The translations under genes were made by a program, and so were the position numbers. A stretch of DNA of 64,000 nt from Vibrio metoecus (GTDB lineage: Bacteria > Pseudomonadota > Gammaproteobacteria > Enterobacterales > Vibrionaceae), in NCBI RefSeq assembly GCF_009665255.1, contig NZ_CP035686.1, positions 1,674,001 through 1,738,000 of the forward strand. Reading direction: 5' to 3'. Each line of letters opens with the position of its first letter. The stretch's first letter is position 1. Below, one piece after another: positions 1-9,695 of the stretch. The notes under the pieces are model-generated. The model saw nothing but the letters and a program-made list of their open reading frames with translations. It was not told where the DNA came from and did no database searches.

Positions 1-935
1 CCATCATATAGTTCATCCTGATGTCGAATTATCTCCATCAAAGGCTCAAAGCGTTTAATCCGACCCACGATTTCTGCCCCCAAAATCGGGTTCACATTCG
101 GGGTTATCGGGATATCAGAATCTTGATCAACCTTAACCACTTTCCAATCATTGCCAGATTCACCAATCAAACCAATTTGATGCATTAAGCCACATAAATA
201 AACGTGACTGGCCACTGTTTCGGGTAATTTGAGCTTGATTGCCACTGACTTGGCTTGGTTAGCAATTCGCTCGGCATGATCGGCAGGAAATCCGGTACGA
301 TGCTGAATAATTGCCGTGACCATAGCAAGAATATCTTTAAACGTTTTATTACGAGAGGCCAGCGATACTTCCAGCCGTTTATTGGTATCTTGTAGCTCTA
401 AGGTACGTTCTTGAACTTTCACTTCTAGCTCTTGGTTAAACTCTGCCAGCTTCTGGTTATTCTCAGCTAAGGCTTGGTTAGCAACTTCAAGCTCTTTGTT
501 GCGCTCCTCCAACTCAATCGTCAGGCGCTCTTTATCTCGGGTTAAACGATAAAACTCAGCCGCCTTTGCCACAATCAACTTAAGGTTTTCATTATCCCAT
601 GGCTTGCTGATGTAGGTGTGTATTCCGCCTGCATTGACCGCTCGAACCGTAGATTGGATGTCGGCATACCCTGTGAGTAATAAGCGCACCGTTTGTGGCT
701 GCATCTCTCGTACTTTCGCCAAGAAATCCGCACCATCCATTTCAGGCATACGCATATCAGAAATAATGATATGAATAGGATTTTCCTGCAGATACTCCAA
801 CGCTTCCGCCCCGTTATCAAAGGTGACTACGTTGTAATCCATGCGTAATACTCGGTTAAGCGCTTTGAGAATATCGTTTTCATCATCTAGCAGCAGAACA
901 TTTAACTTATCATCGTGCGTATTATCCATTTGCAT
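1..935 (-). CDS. Response regulator with C-terminal HD (HD-GYP-type) domain, partial
   Basis: The gene runs off the left edge, so its C-terminus is missing. The N-terminus (about residues 10-125) is a receiver domain with acidic residues LLLDDE, the phosphoacceptor Asp in IISDMRMPEMDG and the conserved Lys in ISKPW. A coiled-coil linker rich in Glu and Leu follows (about 140-190). The last visible part (HRTGFPADHAERIA, LMHQIGLIGE) looks like the beginning of an HD or HD-GYP phosphodiesterase domain, but the H..HD and GYP signatures cannot be judged from what is present. The ATG at 935 has a GGGGG Shine-Dalgarno and overlaps the stop of the REC-EAL gene by 14 nt, so the two are translationally coupled. 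It is the last visible gene of a c-di-GMP/phosphorelay operon. If the HD domain is degenerate, it may be a regulator of the neighbouring EAL protein. Confidence 0.8.
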   Translation of the reverse strand, partial: MQMDNTHDDKLNVLLLDDENDILKALNRVLRMDYNVVTFDNGAEALEYLQENPIHIIISDMRMPEMDGADFLAKVREMQPQTVRLLLTGYADIQSTVRAVNAGGIHTYISKPWDNENLKLIVAKAAEFYRLTRDKERLTIELEERNKELEVANQALAENNQKLAEFNQELEVKVQERTLELQDTNKRLEVSLASRNKTFKDILAMVTAIIQHRTGFPADHAERIANQAKSVAIKLKLPETVASHVYLCGLMHQIGLIGESGNDWKVVKVDQDSDIPITPNVNPILGAEIVGRIKRFEPLMEIIRHQDELYD

Positions 936-2529
936 AGCGCCCCCTTTCTTTCTTGAGGTATGTCAGGACTTTCTGTGGCGAGATTGCGGGGCTGACTAAA
1001 TACCCTTGCACCATATCGCATCCCATCTCTTTTAGAATTTGGTACTGTTGCTCAGAATCAACCCATTCAGCAATCACTTGCATCGACAAGGATTTAATGC
1101 TGGCGATCATGGCATTCACTATCACGTTACTCGAATCCGAGCTCCCTAAACTCTGGATAAAACGTCCATCAATCTTGACGACGTCAAACGGGATCTCACA
1201 CAAGTACTCATAACCCGAGTAGCCTGTACCAAAATCATCTAAAGCACAGCGTATTCCTAATAATTTTAGCTTATAAATCTCATGTTTAGCGGCATCAAAA
1301 TCGGCAATCAGATCATGCTCGGTAATCTCAACCGAAAGACGAGGCAGTGCGGCTTCGGCTTGCTGTTGCTCGGCGATGTTAAGTAACAAGCGGTAGAAGC
1401 TACCGTCAGTCAACATCGTACCCGGAATATTAACCCCGATGGTGATGTCTTGTAGGCCATCTTGCTCATCGGACAAAAAGGTCAAGATATCGCGTACCAT
1501 GACTTCGGTAAGTTCAGGGATCAGATGGTATTTTTCTAAGACCGGAAAAAAACGATCAGGCATCTCATAAGTGCCTTGTTCCATCCATCGTCTTGCTAAG
1601 GCTTCGAATGCGATAATCTCACCAGAGATAAGGTGTTTTTGCGGTTGATAAAACGCGCCAAAGCGGCCTTGTTGCAAATCACGATAAATATTCAGCAACT
1701 GTTTGATTTCCAGAGCGTCTTCTATCTTTCCATACCAATAAACAGGAGCATTTTCTAATAAAAGGGAGGCTTGAGAGGAAGCCTTATCGAACGACAAAAC
1801 TACCTCCGACCAAGATTCTATATCAGTGATCGCACAGCGTGGCGCGCAATCCACGCGACTTCTCGATACCGCTTCAAAGCCTGTAAGGAGTTTAAATAGT
1901 GTTTGATACCATGAGGTTAACCGGTGAACCACCCAGAACCAACGTTGGCCTTCTTGATACAGATTATCGGAATCCGGTAATTGACTGATAAGATGTTGAG
2001 TCATTACAGCCTGCTGCTGCTCATCAATCGGAGTCGTAGCTTCAATGATCAGCACAAGATACGGATGATCAGCCAGAGAATGCAGAAGAGATATTTGTTT
2101 GTTTAGAGCTTGCAGGGTTTTCAGCCCCGAGGTGGCATTAAATTCTTGCTCACGATCTAACTCACTAAAGCAATGCATGATGGTTTGTAATAAATAGGTT
2201 CGATCCCAAGGCTTTAACAAAAATTTGTAGAGCTCACCTTCATTTAATGCCCGCGATAATCCATCCATATCCGCCTGACCGGAGAGAATTAACGACATAA
2301 TCTGCGGATAACGTCGATTAATCTCAATCACCAAATCCGCACCATTCATACCGGGCATTCGATAGTCAGAAATCACCATCTGGATTGGGTGTTGCTGCAG
2401 GATCTCTAAGGCTTCTTGAGCACAGCTTGCGGTATATAAATGAGAAAAATAAGGTCGCAACTCTCGCTTCAACGCATTGAGCACCGCAGGTTCATCATCG
2501 ACCAGTAAAATCTCGCGGTTTGCCTGCAT
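922..2529 (-). CDS. Response regulator-EAL cyclic-di-GMP phosphodiesterase
   Basis: This cytoplasmic enzyme is predicted to hydrolyse c-di-GMP to pGpG under control of a phosphorylated receiver. Residues 5-120 form the receiver (LLVDDE, phospho-Asp in VISDYRMPGMNG, Lys in LLKPW). A variable middle domain follows, then the EAL domain from about residue 295 to 530. The key EAL residues all appear present: FEALARRW, the Asn in GVNIPG, VEITEH, the DDFGTGY loop, VKIDGRFI, IAEWVDS and QGYLVSP, so the enzyme should be active. The start chosen is the ATG at 2529, which overlaps the stop of the upstream kinase as TGATG; the longer reading frame upstream is only read-through of kinase sequence. It corresponds to what I recall as VC1086 in V. 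cholerae. Confidence 0.9.
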   Translation of the reverse strand: MQANREILLVDDEPAVLNALKRELRPYFSHLYTASCAQEALEILQQHPIQMVISDYRMPGMNGADLVIEINRRYPQIMSLILSGQADMDGLSRALNEGELYKFLLKPWDRTYLLQTIMHCFSELDREQEFNATSGLKTLQALNKQISLLHSLADHPYLVLIIEATTPIDEQQQAVMTQHLISQLPDSDNLYQEGQRWFWVVHRLTSWYQTLFKLLTGFEAVSRSRVDCAPRCAITDIESWSEVVLSFDKASSQASLLLENAPVYWYGKIEDALEIKQLLNIYRDLQQGRFGAFYQPQKHLISGEIIAFEALARRWMEQGTYEMPDRFFPVLEKYHLIPELTEVMVRDILTFLSDEQDGLQDITIGVNIPGTMLTDGSFYRLLLNIAEQQQAEAALPRLSVEITEHDLIADFDAAKHEIYKLKLLGIRCALDDFGTGYSGYEYLCEIPFDVVKIDGRFIQSLGSSDSSNVIVNAMIASIKSLSMQVIAEWVDSEQQYQILKEMGCDMVQGYLVSPAISPQKVLTYLKKERGRYANG

Positions 2530-3844
2530 CAAGCCCCTCCTTGTGCATGCACCGTTTGCGGCAAAATCACATAGACTCGGGTTCCAACCCCTTGTGTTGA
2601 ACAAAGCTTAATTTTACCGTGATGTTCTTCGATGATTTCACGTGCGACCGATAACCCTAACCCAGCCCCATCGCCCACTTTTTTGGTGGTGAAAAAGGGC
2701 TCAAACACTTTCTCAAGATATTCGGGACTGATCCCTTTACCATTGTCTTCAATCATCACTTGCACACGCGGAATACCTTCACCGGGCCAGCGTATTTCAC
2801 TGATTTCTATATGAACAATGCCTTCATGAGTAGCAGAGACAGATTGCACAGCATTGATGATCAAATTGATAAACACTTGTTGGAGTTTGTTGTAACTCCC
2901 CGAATGTAATAAGGTTTGTCCGGCGATGGGTAAATAAACTGAGCGCGGAATTTTAAATCACCAATGATCAACGCCAGAGCAGAGCTGACCACATCGCGCA
3001 TATCGATTTCAGCCAGATTTTCACTCGTATGCGCATACACATTGAGGCTTGAAACGATATTTTTGATCCGTGATAAGCCTTCTAAGCTCTCCATCAAAAT
3101 CGCTTCACTGTCTGCAATCATTTCTTGTAATTGCGGATCGTCTATCTGTTCAATCTGTGGATGTTGTTTGATTTTGGCGACATACTCATTGAGAAAACTG
3201 AAATTGCTCATCACAAAACCGAGCGGATTATTGATTTCATGGGCGACACCGGCTGCTAACTTACCCAAAGATGCTAGCTTCTCTTCTTGCTGAACTTGAT
3301 GCTTGTCGATCACCGATTTACGAAACTGCAACATGGAGTAAAGCGCACTTTTGGTCACATCAAATAAGGCATACAACTCATCACGTTGTTGGTGGCTAAA
3401 CCCATTTTCTGAGGGCTGCATCATCAATAAGAAATAGTGGCTTTCTGCGGTATGAAACTTCACCGCCAATGCACTGTGACATTCAGGGAAATAATGCGCA
3501 TATTCTGCCAACCATACGGCGTCATCCCGCACATTCGGCAAGCAACGCCACTCTTCATCTAACAAACCAGAGAATGTTCCACGGTTTTGCGGGACATTCG
3601 ATCCGCCACTGGTTTGAATAACACGCCAACGTTCATCGGTTTGATGTTCGAATAACGCAATTTGGCACCCCGGTACCAGATCGTTGATGGTGGTCATCAA
3701 ACTATCAAACTTTCTTTTGGGTTTTACATTGGAAAACAAAACCTTAAGGAAAGCTAATAACGCAAAAGGAATGTGGCTATCATTCCCTTGCGCCAGCATG
3801 TTCACACATGAAGTTCGTTGTTTATCAACCATACTCCACCCCAT
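2529..3844 (-). pseudogene. Sensor histidine kinase, split by a frameshift
   Basis: Two overlapping frames together make one kinase. The upstream part (from 3844, or the ATG at 3832 behind GGGGTGGAG) carries an N-terminal sensory region and the HisKA box VAHEINNPLG. The downstream part carries the ATPase domain: N box NLIINAVQSV, G1 IEDNGKGI, F box FEPFFTT and G2 GAGLGLSV. Reading continues across the break only if one base is added at the G tract at 2898-2901; after that the frame reads SYNKLQQVFINLI, the expected sequence leading into the N box. Without it the protein stops after about 327 residues and lacks ATP binding. It is sandwiched between intact genes of the same operon. A sequencing error, a true inactivation, or phase-variable slippage are all possible. 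Confidence 0.75.
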
Positions 3845-5164
3845 TTACGCCGCATTGGGATCGGTATGATTTACCGTTTCCGGAATCGGATTAATCGGTA
3901 GACGGATCACAAACTCACTGCCTTTACCGACTTCACTGGTCACACTGATGGTGCCATGATGCTTATTGATAATGCCGTAGGAAACTGACAGGCCTAACCC
4001 CGTCCCTGATCCAACTGGCTTAGTGGTGAAGAAAGGTTCAAAAATTCGCTCACGGATATCTTCAGGAATACCACACCCAGTGTCTTGAATACGAATCTCC
4101 ACAAACTCGGTATTGGCGGCCTGTAAGGTGATGGAAATCGTTCCATCACCCTCAATGGCATGACTGGCATTGACAAGAATGTTCAACAGTACCTGATTGA
4201 TCTGCATTGGCTGACAAAACACATCTGGCACACTCGGCGCATAATGTTTTTCTACCGTGATGTTGTATTTGATCTCGTTATTGATGATTTTCAGTGTCGA
4301 TTCGATACAGTTCTCTAAGTTGGCATATCCCCATTCAGAACGATCCACATGTGAAAATTCTTTGAGGTTTTTGACGATCGACATCACTCGTGATGAGCCT
4401 TCTAAAGACTCAGTGATCAACTCGGCAGTATCCTCCAAAATAAAATCGACTTGCCCTTGTTTAAGGATGTTTTGGCACGCTTCTATCAAGTCAGCATCCT
4501 TACCTTGGTCGATGATTTTAATGATATTTTTCAACACTTTTTCTAAGCTGTTGAAATAGTCATTTAAGGTTTGCAAGTTGGAGGTAATAAAACCAACGGG
4601 GTTATTAATTTCATGGGCGATCCCCGCAGAAAGCTGACCTATCGAGGCCATTTTTTCTGATTGAATCAATTGCCCTTGAGCGTCTTCGAGTTTTTTGATT
4701 AATACCTTTTGCGATAAATGTTCTTCTTCCAACTTCTGTGAAACACGCTTTAATTCCAGTTGTTGGCTAGCTTGAATCGTCACATCGTAAACACACAGAC
4801 AAACGTGCTCTATTGAGCCATCATCACTATGGATGGGGACGACTTCGAGATCCTGATACATTTTTTCTTCATCACCAGAAACCGGACGAGAGCTTTTAAA
4901 AGGCAAAAGATGGGGCTTTTGCTCCCAGCTACTGAAACTTGAGGATTCAATGACTAAGGCGGTATCGATTTTGCGTTTTAAGTAGTCTGCAGATTCAGGA
5001 AACAGGTCAAGAATGTTCTTCCCTTGCATGGTTTCCCCATCAAAAATGACACGAGATTCAAAATACTCATTCACTTTGACGATCACATAATCGTTACGCA
5101 CAATGCACAGCGCAAAAGAGAGCTGATCCAGCAGTTCAGAGAGCAACAAGCGACTCTTTGCCAT
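3845..5164 (-). CDS. PAS-domain sensor histidine kinase
   Basis: This 439-aa soluble kinase has no obvious membrane segment. Residues 10-135 look like a PAS-type sensory domain (SFALCIVRNDYVIVKVNEYF through VCLCVYDVT), followed by a coiled coil (about 140-175). The dimerisation/phosphoacceptor box is IAHEINNPVGF. The catalytic domain has the N box ILVNASHAI, G1 QDTGCGIPED, F box FEPFFTT and G2 GSGTGLGLSV, so it should autophosphorylate. The stop abuts the next kinase gene. Likely partners are the stand-alone receiver, the Hpt protein and the receiver-EAL and receiver-HDOD proteins of the same operon. The signal it senses cannot be told from sequence. Confidence 0.88.
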   Translation of the reverse strand: MAKSRLLLSELLDQLSFALCIVRNDYVIVKVNEYFESRVIFDGETMQGKNILDLFPESADYLKRKIDTALVIESSSFSSWEQKPHLLPFKSSRPVSGDEEKMYQDLEVVPIHSDDGSIEHVCLCVYDVTIQASQQLELKRVSQKLEEEHLSQKVLIKKLEDAQGQLIQSEKMASIGQLSAGIAHEINNPVGFITSNLQTLNDYFNSLEKVLKNIIKIIDQGKDADLIEACQNILKQGQVDFILEDTAELITESLEGSSRVMSIVKNLKEFSHVDRSEWGYANLENCIESTLKIINNEIKYNITVEKHYAPSVPDVFCQPMQINQVLLNILVNASHAIEGDGTISITLQAANTEFVEIRIQDTGCGIPEDIRERIFEPFFTTKPVGSGTGLGLSVSYGIINKHHGTISVTSEVGKGSEFVIRLPINPIPETVNHTDPNAA

Positions 5165-5174
5165 ACTCGTCTCC

Positions 5175-5759
5175 TTACATCAACAGTTCATCGAGATGCG
5201 CAAGTACCTTATCCAACTCTTTATCTGCAAAACAGATGATGGTTTTCGCCGAAAAAGAGGCTTTCTCAACCAAAAAGTTGATTTCCATAATGAGTGACAA
5301 CCGCCATTGCAAAATCGGCAAAGGCTGATGGTTTGGGTCAAAAAGCACAGGAGGCTGGATTTTGGTTTTCAGCTCAATTTGCTGACAGAGCCCTTTCAAA
5401 CTCGCGCCCGAAAGAATGTTGGAAATATCCAAAATACTCTCTTCAATGCTCACTAACCCGTTCATCATGCCTTTGGAATGATTCAAATCATTGACCACTT
5501 GTTCACAACCACGGCGGCTCATTAAGGTAATCAGCTCACCATCCATTCCGCCATAAAAGGATTGTCTAGTGTAATAATAATCGGTGGCATAGGATTGCAG
5601 AGCTTGCATATCCTCTTCGGTAGCGACTCGGATATTGGGAACAGAAATGGTGACATGCAAATTGAGCAAGGTCGCCAATTTACTGGCTGCTCTACCCATT
5701 GAGATGTTCATAAATTCCTGCAATGCATCTTTATGATCTGCGGAAAGTACTATGCTCAT
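5175..5759 (-). CDS. CheC/CheX-like phosphatase family protein
   Basis: This 194-aa protein resembles CheC-family phosphatases that dephosphorylate CheY-type receivers. Two repeated halves can be seen, each with a helix like the family's active helix: EFMNISMGRAASKLA near residue 16 and ESILDISNILSGASLKGL near residue 105. In the second copy the usual Glu before the G/S-N pair is Asp, so activity is plausible but not certain. The start overlaps the end of the CheY-like receiver gene by 4 nt, which makes that receiver the natural substrate. It may equally act as an adaptor rather than a phosphatase. Confidence 0.7.
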   Translation of the reverse strand: MSIVLSADHKDALQEFMNISMGRAASKLATLLNLHVTISVPNIRVATEEDMQALQSYATDYYYTRQSFYGGMDGELITLMSRRGCEQVVNDLNHSKGMMNGLVSIEESILDISNILSGASLKGLCQQIELKTKIQPPVLFDPNHQPLPILQWRLSLIMEINFLVEKASFSAKTIICFADKELDKVLAHLDELLM

Positions 5760-6121
5760 AGCAACCCTGCCTCATGAAGTGTCTGTTCCAGTTGCGCTGG
5801 ATCAAGCGGTTTTTGCAAAAAATTCAACGCGCCTAATTCCCGAACTCGTTGTTGAACCAAAGGTTGAATATCTGCACTGATCACAATAACTAAGCATTTC
5901 GCATCAATATGATGAAAATGTTCCAGCACTTGCATCCCATCCATTTCAGGCATCGTTAGATCCAGAAACATCACATCCGCGAGACCATTGTTATAATGTT
6001 CGACCGCCTCTTTGCCATTTTGAGCTTCGGTTATTTCTACATCCCAACCGGCAGGAATCGCCCTAATCACGGACTTGCGCGACATCTTTGAATCATCTGC
6101 TACCGTTAGTCGAATCGCCAT
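5756..6121 (-). CDS. Stand-alone CheY-like receiver
   Basis: This 121-aa single-domain response regulator has the acidic pair in VADDSK, the phosphoacceptor Asp in VMFLDLTMPEMDG, a Ser/Thr switch position in LVIVISAD and the conserved Lys in FLQKPLDP. There is no output domain, so it probably relays phosphate or binds a partner protein. It is followed, with a 4-nt overlap, by a CheC-like phosphatase gene, an arrangement that suggests its phosphorylation is actively reset. The kinases encoded downstream are the likely phosphate donors. Confidence 0.88.
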   Translation of the reverse strand: MAIRLTVADDSKMSRKSVIRAIPAGWDVEITEAQNGKEAVEHYNNGLADVMFLDLTMPEMDGMQVLEHFHHIDAKCLVIVISADIQPLVQQRVRELGALNFLQKPLDPAQLEQTLHEAGLL

Positions 6122-6156
6122 ACATTCACTCCCTTAACAATGCAGTATTTCACTGA

Positions 6157-7299
6157 CTAATCTGGAAAAAACTGCTCTTCTAGCTCTTTGAGCGCACCCT
6201 GTATTGATTCAGGTGTCTTTTGCACTAGCTGTCGGTACTCATTGATTTGCCGACAATTTTCAATTTGATTGGCCAAGCATGAGAGGCTACCAAGCTGTTC
6301 TAAATGTTCACCGCTATACGTCGTCAATCTTTGGTTAAGAATGATATCCCCTATACCAATATCGTAGCCCCACATAATCAGTATGTATGCCGATATCACA
6401 TCGCAATCTGCATAACCTGGCTGTAATTGGTAGAAGTCCACAAACTCTTTTTTACTCGCACCATCTTCTAACAAAAGGATTTTTCCGATCGATGTCAGCA
6501 GATTTGCCACAAAAATTCGGTCTTGATCCTGGCGCGAATAACCCAGCATTTTGACTAACGCTCTGGCAATCGAACTCGATTTAAACGCGCAATCCGCCAC
6601 CCACTGATGATCTTCCGCTGAATTAGGATTACTCGGATGAATCGCCAACAGCGAGATCGCTATTGACTCCACCAACACTGCACCTAACCTTGCGACCGCT
6701 TCATGCAAAGAATCGGTATTACGGCGAAAACCAAAATAGGACGAGTTAGCAATTTGGATAATTTTGGCGGTCAGTAACGGTTCATGTACGATGGTTTCGG
6801 CTATCTCATCCATACTGCAATTGGGCGAGGAGATCACTTGCTGCAGCTTGCGCACAGAATTGGGCAAGATCGGGATCTCTTCCAATGCGCCTAAGCGCCT
6901 CCGGCATTCATTATTGAACGGCATTTGATAAAGCCGTTCCATGCATATGAATAGGTGTTCGAAATCCTCATGAGTGAAAGGTTTAGGCAGAACAAATTGC
7001 GCGTAAGTATGGGCTTTTTTCGGTAATTCTTGAGTGGTATCCCCCGTCAGTAACACCCGCAAGGTTTGTGGGCTAAGCGAACGCACTTCAGTCAGCAAGG
7101 TTTCACCATTTTTACCCGGCATCAGCAGATCGGAAATCACCACACTCGGAGGATCGTCGGTATTCACCACCCATTGTGTGGCATCTTCAACTAAAACGAC
7201 CTCCCAACTCGGCCGCATGCGTCGAATCATGCGTCCAAGCGCTTTAAGCATAAAATCATCGTCATCGACACAGACGACTTTCATAATCTCTGTTGTCAT
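6157..7299 (-). CDS. Response regulator with HDOD output domain
   Basis: The 380-aa protein has an N-terminal receiver (residues 5-120: VCVDDD, phospho-Asp in VVISDLLMPGKNGE, Lys in VLPKPF) and an HDOD domain (about 135-330: LPILPNSVRKLQQVISSPNCS, then LTAKIIQIANSSYFG). HDOD domains are non-catalytic relatives of HD hydrolases that scaffold signalling proteins. The start overlaps the Hpt gene by 4 nt, so it is probably the direct recipient of phosphate from that Hpt protein or acts beside it. The output target is unknown. It is separated by 35 nt from the downstream CheY-like gene. Confidence 0.88.
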   Translation of the reverse strand: MTTEIMKVVCVDDDDFMLKALGRMIRRMRPSWEVVLVEDATQWVVNTDDPPSVVISDLLMPGKNGETLLTEVRSLSPQTLRVLLTGDTTQELPKKAHTYAQFVLPKPFTHEDFEHLFICMERLYQMPFNNECRRRLGALEEIPILPNSVRKLQQVISSPNCSMDEIAETIVHEPLLTAKIIQIANSSYFGFRRNTDSLHEAVARLGAVLVESIAISLLAIHPSNPNSAEDHQWVADCAFKSSSIARALVKMLGYSRQDQDRIFVANLLTSIGKILLLEDGASKKEFVDFYQLQPGYADCDVISAYILIMWGYDIGIGDIILNQRLTTYSGEHLEQLGSLSCLANQIENCRQINEYRQLVQKTPESIQGALKELEEQFFPD

Positions 7300-7661
7300 C
7301 GACTACTCACTTTTTGCTGTTCTACATAAATCGCAATCTGCTCCAATACATCACGACTGCATTGACATAATTCAGCGATTTTTTTGCCGTAGCTGGCATG
7401 CCAAAGTGGATCTGCTGCGGTTTTCATTTCTAGCTGGAAGCAGAGTTCCGACAAGGTGTCACAACCAATAAATCGTGCGGAAGACTTCATACTATGTACT
7501 AAACGATGCAGATCACTCACCGATTGTGTGGCACTGATTTCCACCAATTTAGGTAACTGTACCTGCATCGTTTCTTGATAGCTGATGAGCATAGATTCCA
7601 CGAGTTCGCTTCCCACCATTTTGGCGATCGTAGCAGTGTTAAATGCGGCGCTCTGCTCCAT
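7296..7661 (-). CDS. Hpt-domain phosphotransfer protein
   Basis: This 121-aa helical protein carries the Hpt signature LHRLVHSMKSSARFIG, in which the His of VHSMKSS is the phosphotransfer residue. It is the first gene of the signalling operon running leftward to position 1. A Hpt protein implies a multi-step relay, for instance from a hybrid kinase elsewhere in the genome to the several receivers of this cluster; neither kinase encoded here is visibly hybrid. The promoter should lie in 7662-7900, between this gene and the divergent Sua5 gene, but I see no clear site. Confidence 0.85.
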   Translation of the reverse strand: MEQSAAFNTATIAKMVGSELVESMLISYQETMQVQLPKLVEISATQSVSDLHRLVHSMKSSARFIGCDTLSELCFQLEMKTAADPLWHASYGKKIAELCQCSRDVLEQIAIYVEQQKVSSR

Positions 7662-7931
7662 ATTTTCTTATTCCAGTGTCAGGGTTGCGATATAAACCAA
7701 TACCTTAACCACAGTGTAGTTCAATATTAGCCCGATGAACGGCCTTGAAGCACAGTTTTAGTTTTAAAGTTAACAATAAACTTCATACTCAAGGTCTGGT
7801 GGATTGCTCATAATCTTGAGTAGGGATCTGCGTCAAGGTTTGCTAGAATGCCGCGTTTCAAAACACCGGAAGCCATATTTTTGGTGAATGGTTGATGCGA
7901 TGAAGTTATGCCGAACCACGGAGATTTTTTG

Positions 7932-8894
7932 TTGAATACCCAACAGCTTTCAGCGACGACACCTGCTGATATTGAATGCGCAGCGCAGTTACTTAAGCAA
8001 GGCCAACTGGTTGCGATACCGACCGAAACCGTCTACGGATTGGCGGCTGATGCCACCCAGCCTGAGGCAGTGAAACAAATTTTTAGCGCAAAAGGTCGCC
8101 CAGCCAATCATCCGTTAATCGTTCATTTAGGTTCGGCAGAACAACTTTGCGAGTGGGCAACCGATATTGCTGACGAAGCCTATCAATTAGCGCAAGCATT
8201 CTGGCCAGGGCCACTCACCATGCTGCTGCCGAAAGCGGAGCATGTTTCTCCTGTGGTCACAGGGGGTTTAGACACCATCGGTATCCGAGTGCCTGCTCAC
8301 CCTGTGTTATTGGAGATTTTAAAAAACCATCGGCTAGCCGTGGCGGCACCGTCTGCAAACCCGTATAAAAAACTCAGCCCAACCTCAGCTCAGCAAGTAT
8401 TAGAGGGACTTAATGGCAAACTGGCGGCAGTGCTCGATGGCGGTGAATGCCAACACGGTTTGGAATCCACGATTGTCGATTTAACCTGTAAACCTTTTCG
8501 CGTGCTTCGTGCCGGCCCCATCACGGCAAGTGAATTAAGTGCAGTGCTAGGTCAAGAAGTCGTGCAACCGCAAGTTCATCAAGTTGCGGTGCCGGGAAAT
8601 GTCGATAGCCACTACCAACCCAAAACACGTCTGCGCGTGATTGACGCACTTGAAAAAGAGCTAGCGACGGCGGGCAATATCAAAATCGCTCTATTGCACC
8701 TATCCGAATTGCAAGCCAGTGAACAACGTTTACTTAAACCGATGCCGCAAGATGCCAAAGCCTACGGACAAGCGTTATATCGTTCTCTGGCCGAAGTGGA
8801 TAAATGGGGCGTGGATGAAATTTGGTTAGAGCGTCCACCGCAGGGTGAAACATGGCTTGCCGTGCATGATCGGCTGCGTCGCGCGGCCAGCTAA
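7932..8894 (+). CDS. L-threonylcarbamoyladenylate synthase, Sua5/YciO/YrdC family
   Basis: It makes threonylcarbamoyl-AMP from threonine, bicarbonate and ATP, the first step of tRNA t6A37 modification. The YrdC-like domain covers about residues 10-195 (LVAIPTETVYGLAADA, FSAKGRPANHPLIVHL, FWPGPLTMLLP, IGIRVPAHP, AAPSANP, STIVDL) and a Sua5 C-terminal domain follows (about 205-320), as in the long Sua5 form rather than short TsaC. I prefer the TTG at 7932, which has GGAG eight bases upstream; an in-frame ATG at 7908 would add eight residues but has no good ribosome binding site. The gene stands alone. Whether it is the main t6A enzyme or a paralogue of TsaC cannot be decided here. Confidence 0.88.
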   Translation: MNTQQLSATTPADIECAAQLLKQGQLVAIPTETVYGLAADATQPEAVKQIFSAKGRPANHPLIVHLGSAEQLCEWATDIADEAYQLAQAFWPGPLTMLLPKAEHVSPVVTGGLDTIGIRVPAHPVLLEILKNHRLAVAAPSANPYKKLSPTSAQQVLEGLNGKLAAVLDGGECQHGLESTIVDLTCKPFRVLRAGPITASELSAVLGQEVVQPQVHQVAVPGNVDSHYQPKTRLRVIDALEKELATAGNIKIALLHLSELQASEQRLLKPMPQDAKAYGQALYRSLAEVDKWGVDEIWLERPPQGETWLAVHDRLRRAAS

Positions 8895-9157
8895 GCCAAT
8901 GGCAACGCTGAGTACAGCGATAAATTGTGACAATTTTTGTGAACTCACGCAGCAAACTGGATAACCAAACTGAGATGTCAGCAGATATCGGCTTGGTTTT
9001 GTGGATACATATCCCCATTGATGTTCACAAAGCTGGTGAAAAAAACGTGCTTTTCAGTCTCCCTTTCAATAAAGATTGATGCACCGCAATGCGCCAACTC
9101 GGCAGCCAGATTAATTAATAGCTTCAGTTTTGAAGCGCCACCGATAGGATTTGTAAG

Positions 9158-9646
9158 ATGTCTGATGTTTCTACCACCGTCGATTTTGCCACCCAAACCG
9201 TACAGCCTGTAGTTGAGTCCAGTGGCTCAATTTGGGGTTATGTCGTCGGCGGGATCGTCATCGTGATTGCTGCAGGTTATTTTGGTTTTAGAACAATCAA
9301 CAAACCTGCTTTTATGATTAAGCAACTGCGTAAACGCAACCAAAAAGAGATGAGAAAGCACGGCGTAGAAAGCGCGGAAGCCATGGGCGATCTCGACCTT
9401 GTGCTGGATGCCGTTGAAGCGTACGCCACTGAGAAAAAAATGAAAGGCACCGAAATGGTGAAATTGCTTGCGCCACTTAATGATGCCAACAAGATCAAAA
9501 CGGCGAGCGACTTCTATCATGCGATGTCTTACATCGCGAAAAGCATTGATAACCAAGCATTAGCTAAAAATCTGATCAACAAATCTAAGCAAGTGAAATC
9601 GAGCTCAGCTTTGATGGCGGGTTTGCTAAAACGTGCGGGCATTTAA
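9158..9646 (+). CDS. Single-pass membrane protein of unknown function
   Basis: The 162-aa protein has a short N-terminal part, one strong transmembrane segment (about residues 26-44, IWGYVVGGIVIVIAAGYFGF) and a basic, helical cytoplasmic part (LRKRNQKEMRKHG, then KKMKGTEMVKLLAPLND). I do not recognise a domain. The ATG is preceded by AGGA-type purines, and a strong intrinsic terminator follows at 9665, so it is a monocistronic gene. The 263 bp before it contain no other convincing gene. Confidence 0.72.
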   Translation: MSDVSTTVDFATQTVQPVVESSGSIWGYVVGGIVIVIAAGYFGFRTINKPAFMIKQLRKRNQKEMRKHGVESAEAMGDLDLVLDAVEAYATEKKMKGTEMVKLLAPLNDANKIKTASDFYHAMSYIAKSIDNQALAKNLINKSKQVKSSSALMAGLLKRAGI

Positions 9647-9664
9647 TCTCGGTAATTCATAGTT

Positions 9665-9695
9665 CAAGAGCCACCTAAGGTGGCTCTTTTTATTT
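9665..9695. terminator. Bidirectional intrinsic terminator
   Basis: The inverted repeat AGAGCCACC-TAA-GGTGGCTCT is followed by a T tract on the plus strand. It lies between the convergent membrane-protein gene and the AraC-type gene and can serve the plus-strand gene; the minus-strand side has a weaker T run. Confidence 0.85.
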
